Source: Bacteroidales bacterium (GTDB lineage Bacteria > Bacteroidota > Bacteroidia > Bacteroidales > UBA10428). Taken from it: a DNA stretch of 12,326 nucleotides. Both the position numbers and the translations under genes were made by a program. The notes beneath the pieces are model-generated. The model worked only from the letters and a program-made list of their open reading frames with translations. It was not told where the DNA came from and made no database searches. Position 1 is the stretch's first letter. Each line of letters starts with the position of its first letter. The stretch is taken from NCBI GenBank assembly GCA_016926235.1, contig JAFGOZ010000625.1, positions 1-12,326 on the forward strand, read 5' to 3'. This document shows positions 8,901 through 12,326 of this stretch, one piece after another.

Positions 8901-9248
8901 ATTTCTGAAATTTGGGATAAAGTAGAATTTGGCTGATGGTCAATCTTAAACTTTGCGTACATTAATTCGCAAAGCTCTCTACCATTCGGAGCCATACTGC
9001 CATCAGGTTTTTTTAAATGCAAACCGATACCCGCACCAACGAAAAGGACACAATTCTGTGTGTCAATTGCATTTCTAAGCCCCAATGGAATGTCAATCAT
9101 ATTGATATCCTTTCTTTTTACTCATAATGATGCAATCTCTTTAGTAATACCTTGCATAGCTATTTAAAACTGGTTTTCTCAAGAATTACTCTAATTATTT
9201 ATGGCGCAAACATATCAATTGTTTTCAATGTTAAAAATTGCTTATAAC
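5916..9248 (-). mobile_element. Cassette unit 3 (SIR2-STAND-TPR) with its own inverted ends
   Basis: The left end (5916-5965) and right end (9203-9248) are inverted copies sharing GGCGCAAACA, TCAATGTTAAAAA and GCTTATAAC. They have a variable stretch between the first two blocks, 4 bp longer at the left end. At about 3.3 kb with a 1020-codon gene, this is far above the usual cassette size of about 0.5-1 kb. Confidence 0.6.
6038..9100 (-). CDS. SIR2-STAND-TPR protein, probable antiphage NAD-depleting effector
   Basis: A 1020-aa protein. Residues 1-260 are a SIR2-like domain: the NAD-binding GAGIG at 22-26, TTNYD with N109, PIYHVHG with H152, and GYSNTDP at 197-203. N109 and H152 match the pair needed for NADase activity in SIR2 effectors such as ThsA. 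Residues 340-610 form a STAND-type NTPase region: Walker A-like GSAGYGIST (365-373, Ile at the usual Lys), Walker B-like VFFVVDN (414-420) and a GGRMNEW motif (447-453). Residues 660-935 are helical TPR-like repeats (for example SPYVRQHYARMLLRADQYPLALQQ). The last 75 residues look like a small beta domain. The layout is that of SIR2-bearing antiviral STAND proteins, where the repeats sense a phage product and the SIR2 domain then destroys NAD; the sensing target here is unknown. An AAAGGA ribosome site lies seven bases before the ATG. It is alone in its unit. Confidence 0.82.
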   Translation of the reverse strand: MIDIPLGLRNAIDTQNCVLFVGAGIGLHLKKPDGSMAPNGRELCELMYAKFKIDHQPNSTLSQISEIVQLRYGRKELESFLSLHLGSLTPDDVFQWISTVRWRSIFTTNYDNCIERAYQLNPKPPQNPVSFSVTSDSRSTNILVDVPIYHVHGFFLSGDSPNIIITKTDYTKFRERRRMLFEKLKFEMGSASLLYVGYSNTDPNWEALLEETIEDFYPTELPQSFRIDPYINELDDEILKSKNIISIKCEFKDFVETCLASNIGIHSGQDIYKNAKSNVPPELLAKFDTAPASIIRLLSSWEYVNQTKFNETPNLRQFLRGDFPNWSLISEGHYFERDVQNDLYDVILDFATTPKSKARIAALLGSAGYGISTMLRILSVQIIKENAGAVFFLKPGAELVEGDVLFASTLFENVFFVVDNCPQYAVALERVLHLLRESGYRAMLIVGGRMNEWHQSLNRPKAIEFPIYPLSDPEIERILEYLAKNNALSKIEELPHQMQFDIIKERHHKELLVVMSETIENNNFDAIIESEYRGIKCEQSKLAYLYICGFYQHGAYIRDNLLSDLLGISISDMYQLLKVPTEGVIISECIDENKGIFGSRARHHKIAAIVWERCADASQKDTLIQVMLRGLNLNFGTDARAFDQFVRSDRIVDCIRTLEGKIHFFEQACKMDPTSPYVRQHYARMLLRADQYPLALQQIESAIDKDKNVLVLHHTKGKILSQLAMVQDSLDIGRKYLIQAESCYNKSITLNTRDSYGFESLASLFFAWSSKIENFDRDESLDYFSKAEVTISNGLKTVRNRESLWVLSSKMASHLGKTPQSIARLETAIREQHNANVARYVLARAYRNQNQPDKAIEVLEPIVKSNVDDFRPLIEFALALVDTGESYRKAISILEHGTLYGLSDARFISVYGGMLYLDGRFDKADDVFQFAIKNVIPGDELYRINFRPNDLSNQSDELKIEGTIVKVQAGSSLIKPDSYPQIVCPATKYKGTIMKYGIKVSYTLAFSAKGPIAMFPQLLK

Positions 9249-9315
9249 GGTCAGGCACAGCCGAAGTGCCTGTGTTGCGCCTGCGGCAGGCATTTTGGCT
9301 TGCCGTTGTTGTAAG
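9240..9315. repeat. attC-like site D with nested hairpins
   Basis: Left box GCTTATAAC (9240-9248), then GGTCA, arm GGCACAGCC (9254-9262). Right arm GGCTTGCC (9297-9304), GTT, right box GTTGTAAG (9308-9315). The left arm again has one extra C relative to the right arm. The inside holds two further hairpins: CAGGCAC/GTGCCTG (9252-9258 with 9266-9272) and GCCTGC/GCAGGC. The core is GC-rich against AT-rich surroundings. Confidence 0.6.
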
Positions 9316-9362
9316 ATGTGCTGGCCGTTTTATTTCTTCCAAGTGGCGGCTCTTATTTTTTC

Positions 9363-10118
9363 CTAATCATATTGAGTACCAGGTGGAGACCATAATGTAT
9401 CATTTGTGAAAGTTATACCTTCTAATTTTGAGTATTTTTGTTTCGATTCTACTCTTGGTATTTTAGAGCAAATTTTTCCAGTACTTACGTGGAACGTAAA
9501 GCAGTTATAGAAAAATAAGAAAAAAGAATTACTTTCCAGATCATTTTTATCTACTAAATAAGTATACTCAAAAACTTCCGGAATAATTACTTTTAAAATT
9601 GGCGTACCATTGAGTTTATGACGGATGTTTATTGCTTCTGGTTTTGCCATGTCTACATTAACAGGGCAATCTAATTTCAATACAGAGGAATGTGTGTGAT
9701 AATAAATACCACGACAAGTTCTATTTACTACAGAATTAATTCTATCACAATCCATTACCTTTATTGGAAGGGATTCTTTTGAAATGCCTGTAGAATTTAA
9801 GATATTTACAGTACTCATTTGATCAACAAACATTTTCCTATAACCGGCTGCTTCTTTTCTCATAAAAGCGCGAACAATTTTATCATTAAATAGTTCTTTT
9901 GCAGCACTACTTACACTACTAGCTGCTATTACAAGATTATCTCTAAAATACTCATCATTTTTACTGCAACTATTATTACATCCAGAATGAGCAGGTACAG
10001 TAAGTAAGTTGCTATCACGATATCTTTTATGAAATAATGCTTTAGGAGGAATATGATCCACTGAGTCAGCACCGTTTTTACCACATAGGTAACATATTTT
10101 ATTTTCTATATCTGTCAT
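9363..10118 (-). CDS. HNH endonuclease-like protein
   Basis: A 251-aa protein. The N-terminal 65 residues hold an HNH/beta-beta-alpha-metal signature: CYLCG (C9, C12), DHIPPK (D21, H22), then SGCNNSCSKNDEYFRDNL (C47, N48, N49, C51, N54). The two cysteine pairs probably hold a structural zinc and H22 would be the general base. The C-terminal two thirds (about 70-251) are not assigned; segments such as NRTCRGIYYHTHSS and FLFFYNCFTFHVSTG suggest beta structure. I recall widespread hypothetical proteins with the same DHxPPKxLF...SKxDEYFR phrase, without a settled role. It follows the ATPase gene after 58 bp in the same unit and on the same strand, so the two probably work together. The ATG at 10116-10118 has no ribosome site in front of it. 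Its stop lies about 45 bp from junction D. Confidence 0.75.
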   Translation of the reverse strand: MTDIENKICYLCGKNGADSVDHIPPKALFHKRYRDSNLLTVPAHSGCNNSCSKNDEYFRDNLVIAASSVSSAAKELFNDKIVRAFMRKEAAGYRKMFVDQMSTVNILNSTGISKESLPIKVMDCDRINSVVNRTCRGIYYHTHSSVLKLDCPVNVDMAKPEAINIRHKLNGTPILKVIIPEVFEYTYLVDKNDLESNSFFLFFYNCFTFHVSTGKICSKIPRVESKQKYSKLEGITFTNDTLWSPPGTQYD

Positions 10119-10144
10119 ATCGTTTGAACATTTCTAAAAATTTA

Positions 10145-10178
10145 AAGAACGATTTTTGCATGTTAGCAAAAATTTCTT
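10145..10178 (-). terminator. Hairpin between the ATPase and HNH genes (possible attenuator)
   Basis: The 8-bp perfect stem ATTTTTGC (10152-10159) / GCAAAAAT (10166-10173) has a 6-nt loop. It extends by five more pairs after a 2-nt bulge (10145-10149 with 10174-10178) and overlaps the ATPase stop codon. Read on the minus strand it is followed by TTTAAATTTTT. The stem is AT-rich and weak for a full terminator, so partial read-through into the HNH gene is more likely than a full stop. Confidence 0.4.
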
Positions 10179-11919
10179 AAACATTTTGTAAATCACGTGT
10201 ACTGTTAATTTCTGCACGTGGAACAAAAGTTAAATCTAAAACTTCTTTTAGGTACTTTCTTAATACAAATACCTCAATATTGTGGTCTTCAGTATCAGAT
10301 ACTATCATGTATTTAGTATATTCATTATTGTTTACACCTGCTGGAGTAATGCGCATTTTTCTTATTTCACCTGCGATGTCTTCCAATACATATTCATCAT
10401 TGAGATCTGTATCCCAGCAAATAATCGCAGATAATTTTTTGAAAGAATGGTTAAAATCCTTTTTTAAAATGAATTTCATCTCGACAAAGTACATAGCGGC
10501 TTGTTGTAGATCATGTGCAGTATTTTTAGTAACAAGTAAATCATACCCGAATGATGTATCGTAATCTATCACTTTAAATTTGAATATATTAGGATCAATA
10601 GTCAAAAGTTGTGTAACCAAACTGAATACACCACCTTCTTGTCTTGGCTCAAAAATAATAATGTCAGAAAATAAAGCTGCTTTTTTCTGTAATGCTATTT
10701 TTTTTCTTCTTGAAAAGTCTTCCTCCTCCTTTTTTACACTACTATACTGTTTATATTTTGCAAACTCATCTTGGTACTTTTTAAATTTTTCATCTTTTTC
10801 AATTTTATCAAGGAAAATTGATCTAACAGTATCACCAATACTTTTAAGTAATTTTGCATTAGTATTACCAGCATCACCTCTATTTGCTGTTAGTTTAATA
10901 TCTTGGCAGTTAACGAAGGAATGGTATTTTGTCCATTCAGATTTTTCAGCGACCCATTCATTATGTCTCTCTATTGGAATGAAATCCTTGCATAACCATA
11001 GGCCGTATCTTTGTTCAACATTATATACACCGCCATTCCATGAACCATGTTTTTCATGTATCATATTGTTATATTCGCGTTTTGCTTTGTCTCCCTCAAT
11101 GTAAAAGACGATATCCACAAATGAATTCGGATGGTCTATAACTTGTACATGTTCAAAGTCCCACTTTGCAACGTAATACTCCAATGGGGCTACTTTATCA
11201 ATTTTTTTTAACTCGCTAATATTAAAATTTTCTTTTGGAAATGGATGGCTAGAATATTTTAAACAATGTAATTCGTTTTCACCCAAACCCATAACTTTGA
11301 GATTTAATAATTTTTTTGTAAACGAAGGCAATTGGCTCTCAAATGATCCGTATTTTGTAAACCAATAAATGTAATCAACAATCTCGTTATGGCTAAAACC
11401 AGCCTGAATATTCGAATTGTAACCATAAACGGTTATTGTAGTACCATTTGCATCGGTTGCATTTGAGATATTGTATTCAACTTCTGGCATTACATCATTT
11501 TGGCTTCTTAATTTTTGCATTGGATTATCTAATGTTGCTTCGATTTTGATACCATCTTTTATAGTTTCTAATATAACTTTTCGGCTGTTATAATAAATTT
11601 TTGTTCCGTGTCCTTTTTCACCAATAGAATCAGATGTTTTATTACCGAGTTGATCAAATTGTAGACGAGACGAATAACCGAGTCCAAAAAACTTTTTTAA
11701 ACCTTCTTCCGATATTCCATCTCCATTGTCATTGAATTTTAAAATTAATTCATCAATCCCAGATGTTCTATCAACGTAAACAAATATATCCATCTCAGAT
11801 GCATGTGCATCATAAGAATTACTTATTGCTTCACGGATAATTTCGAGTGGATTTCCAAAATCATTTGCAATTTCTCTAAATTCCGATTTCGGGTTTACTT
11901 CTGGAATAAATGAAGGCAT
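10177..11919 (-). CDS. GHKL (HSP90-like) ATPase fused to a PD-(D/E)XK-like nuclease domain
   Basis: A 580-aa protein counted from the ATG at 11917-11919. A TTG 21 bases further up stays in frame, but AGGAG lies just before this ATG, inside that extension, so the ATG is chosen. Residues 1-210 hold a GHKL ATPase fold: N-box REAISNSYDA (E30, N34), G1 box NDNGDGIS (63-70) and G2 box GEKGHGTK (100-107). Residues about 211-365 are an unassigned transducer-like region, and 369-418 are charged and coiled-coil-like. The C-terminal part (about 420-560) looks like a PD-(D/E)XK nuclease: EPRQEGGV (E428), GYDLLV (D460), FVEMKF (E480, K482), then AIICWD. Prokaryotic GHKL proteins joined to nuclease parts (MutL- and MORC-like) occur in defence and repair loci. 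The HNH gene downstream supports a DNA-targeting defence role, but this is inference; no named system was recognised. Confidence 0.75.
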   Translation of the reverse strand: MPSFIPEVNPKSEFREIANDFGNPLEIIREAISNSYDAHASEMDIFVYVDRTSGIDELILKFNDNGDGISEEGLKKFFGLGYSSRLQFDQLGNKTSDSIGEKGHGTKIYYNSRKVILETIKDGIKIEATLDNPMQKLRSQNDVMPEVEYNISNATDANGTTITVYGYNSNIQAGFSHNEIVDYIYWFTKYGSFESQLPSFTKKLLNLKVMGLGENELHCLKYSSHPFPKENFNISELKKIDKVAPLEYYVAKWDFEHVQVIDHPNSFVDIVFYIEGDKAKREYNNMIHEKHGSWNGGVYNVEQRYGLWLCKDFIPIERHNEWVAEKSEWTKYHSFVNCQDIKLTANRGDAGNTNAKLLKSIGDTVRSIFLDKIEKDEKFKKYQDEFAKYKQYSSVKKEEEDFSRRKKIALQKKAALFSDIIIFEPRQEGGVFSLVTQLLTIDPNIFKFKVIDYDTSFGYDLLVTKNTAHDLQQAAMYFVEMKFILKKDFNHSFKKLSAIICWDTDLNDEYVLEDIAGEIRKMRITPAGVNNNEYTKYMIVSDTEDHNIEVFVLRKYLKEVLDLTFVPRAEINSTRDLQNV

Positions 11920-11941
11920 AATTAATTCTCCTATCAACAAA

Positions 11942-11955
11942 AAAACATATGTTTT
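11942..11955. promoter_or_regulatory. Perfect 14-bp palindrome upstream of the ATPase gene
   Basis: AAAACATATGTTTT is a perfect palindrome 23 bp before the ATPase start, within an AT-rich leader. It could be an operator or lie in the promoter region. No regulator gene is seen in the unit, and AT-rich palindromes can arise by chance. Confidence 0.25.
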
Positions 11956-12018
11956 GTTTTAATTCTTATTATTTTTTTTATCCGCCGCCACTTCTTACTC
12001 CTAAAACGGCCAGCATTT

Positions 12019-12060
12019 CTTACAACGGGTTCAATTGCGAAGTAATTGAACCCGTTGAAC
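12019..12060. repeat. attC-like site E, short and symmetric
   Basis: Left box CTTACAAC (12019-12026). A perfect 13-bp stem AACGGGTTCAATT (12024-12036) / AATTGAACCCGTT (12044-12056) closes a 7-nt loop GCGAAGT. The right box GTTGAAC (12054-12060) fits GTTRRRY exactly. Unlike the other sites it has no bulge and no long central region. Confidence 0.6.
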
Positions 12061-12081
12061 AATCCAAATCCAAACAGTTCG

Positions 12082-12324
12082 CTATTGCGCCATCTGTGTA
12101 TAGTTTAAATAATTAAAATAGCAATTGCACCTATCTATTTCTATGACTTCAATGAAATAAGTTGCTTTTTTAGTCGAAGTCAGTAACGAACGATATTGTC
12201 TATTGTTGGATTTTGCACCTGAATGCTCTTCATTATACCGATACTGGCAATATAATGAGAAACGCTGTAGCTTTCGGAACAGTTTGAAAAATTCCAGTGC
12301 AAATTGTTTCTTGAAGAAAGATCC
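12082..12324 (-). CDS. C-terminal part of an unknown gene (runs off right edge), start of unit 5
   Basis: Eighty codons are open from the right edge down to a TAG at 12082-12084. The protein ends FIEVIEIDRCNCYFNYLNYTQMAQ in its last residues and contains EFFKLFRKLQRFSLYCQYRYNEE. I recognise no family. The stop lies 21 bp from the right box of site E, the same layout as the other units, where minus-strand genes end near a junction. An open frame this long in AT-rich DNA is uncommon but possible by chance, so the call is moderate. Confidence 0.45.
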   Translation of the reverse strand, partial: GSFFKKQFALEFFKLFRKLQRFSLYCQYRYNEEHSGAKSNNRQYRSLLTSTKKATYFIEVIEIDRCNCYFNYLNYTQMAQ

Positions 12325-12326
12325 TA

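Larger units (their letters stand above)
9308..12026 (-). mobile_element. Cassette unit 4 (GHKL-nuclease plus HNH) with its own inverted ends
   Basis: The left end (9308-9350) and right end (11984-12026) are 43-bp inverted copies matching at 34 of 43 positions in three blocks: GCCGCCACTT, AAAACGGCCAGCA and TCTTACAAC. Outside the GCCGCC block, a TCTTATT-T-run-TCC stretch occurs in the same orientation at both ends (9351-9363 and 11964-11983). The unit is about 2.7 kb and carries two genes, which is rare for a single cassette. Confidence 0.62.
4564..12326. mobile_element. Integron-like gene-cassette array (five attC-like sites, no integrase in view)
   Basis: Five imperfect palindromes sit in the gaps between genes, always with AACGGG (or AACGG) opening the left arm and GTT closing the right arm. 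They cut the region into four complete units and one partial unit. In each complete unit the outward flank of its left junction and that of its right junction are reverse complements of each other and unlike those of the next unit. An integron array gives this layout, because a cassette's first bases (TTRRRY) and its own R'' box (RYYYAA) come from one attC. No tyrosine recombinase, attI or Pc promoter is seen in the window, so the array may be the distal part of an integron or a CALIN. Confidence 0.65.

Noticed and set aside
9153..9182. Possible promoter for the SIR2 gene (TTGAGA, 18 bp, TATGCA on the minus strand)
   Set aside because: The -10 half is poor and the region is AT-rich, so it is not better than chance.
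10280..11104. Two plus-strand open frames antisense to the GHKL-nuclease gene
   Set aside because: The minus-strand reading has clear GHKL and nuclease motifs; the plus-strand products are Ser/Phe-rich shadow translations.
4564..12060. CRISPR array or transposon inverted repeats as the explanation of the spaced palindromes
   Set aside because: The palindromes are not identical repeats with even spacers, no cas gene is present, and no unit carries a transposase or flanking target duplication. The unit-specific ends fit cassette recombination better.

Overview
The window looks like a moderately AT-rich genome of the Fibrobacterota or a related FCB-group lineage. The main clue is a surface lipoprotein ending in a Fibrobacter-type paralogous (FISUMP) domain after a run of InlB-B/Listeria-Bacteroides repeats. 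This is a domain-based inference; no rRNA or housekeeping marker is present. Every gene I can support is on the minus strand.

Left part (1-4346): a partial LysM-domain gene enters from the left edge. It is followed by a probable two-gene operon with a 294-aa exported beta-helix-like protein with two membrane segments upstream (3462-4346) and the 1047-aa lipoprotein downstream (302-3445). This looks like resident chromosome.

Right part (about 4560 to the window end): an array of gene units separated by five attC-like imperfect palindromes (4564-4652, 5301-5376, 5861-5924, 9240-9315, 12019-12060). Each junction has an AACGG(G) left box, a hairpin, and a GTT right box. Each unit's two outer flanks form a private inverted repeat of about 36-50 bp, shared by that unit's two ends and different from its neighbours'. 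This is what an integron cassette array predicts, since the end of a cassette completes its own attC when circular. The complementarity here runs much further than the classical 7-bp core sites. No integrase gene is visible, so this is either the inside of a chromosomal integron, an integrase-less attC cluster (CALIN), or a relative of these.

Cargo, left to right: a VOC/bleomycin-resistance-like protein (4756-5178); a small unknown protein (5416-5799); a 1020-aa SIR2-STAND-TPR protein that looks like an NAD-depleting antiphage effector (6038-9100); a two-gene unit with a GHKL ATPase fused to a PD-(D/E)XK-like nuclease (10177-11919) followed by an HNH protein (9363-10118); and the end of another gene running off the right edge (12082-12324). 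The last two complete units are unusually large for cassettes (about 3.3 and 2.7 kb) and both look like defence cargo. The most interesting points are the cassette architecture and the GHKL-nuclease/HNH pair, which I do not recognise as a named defence system.
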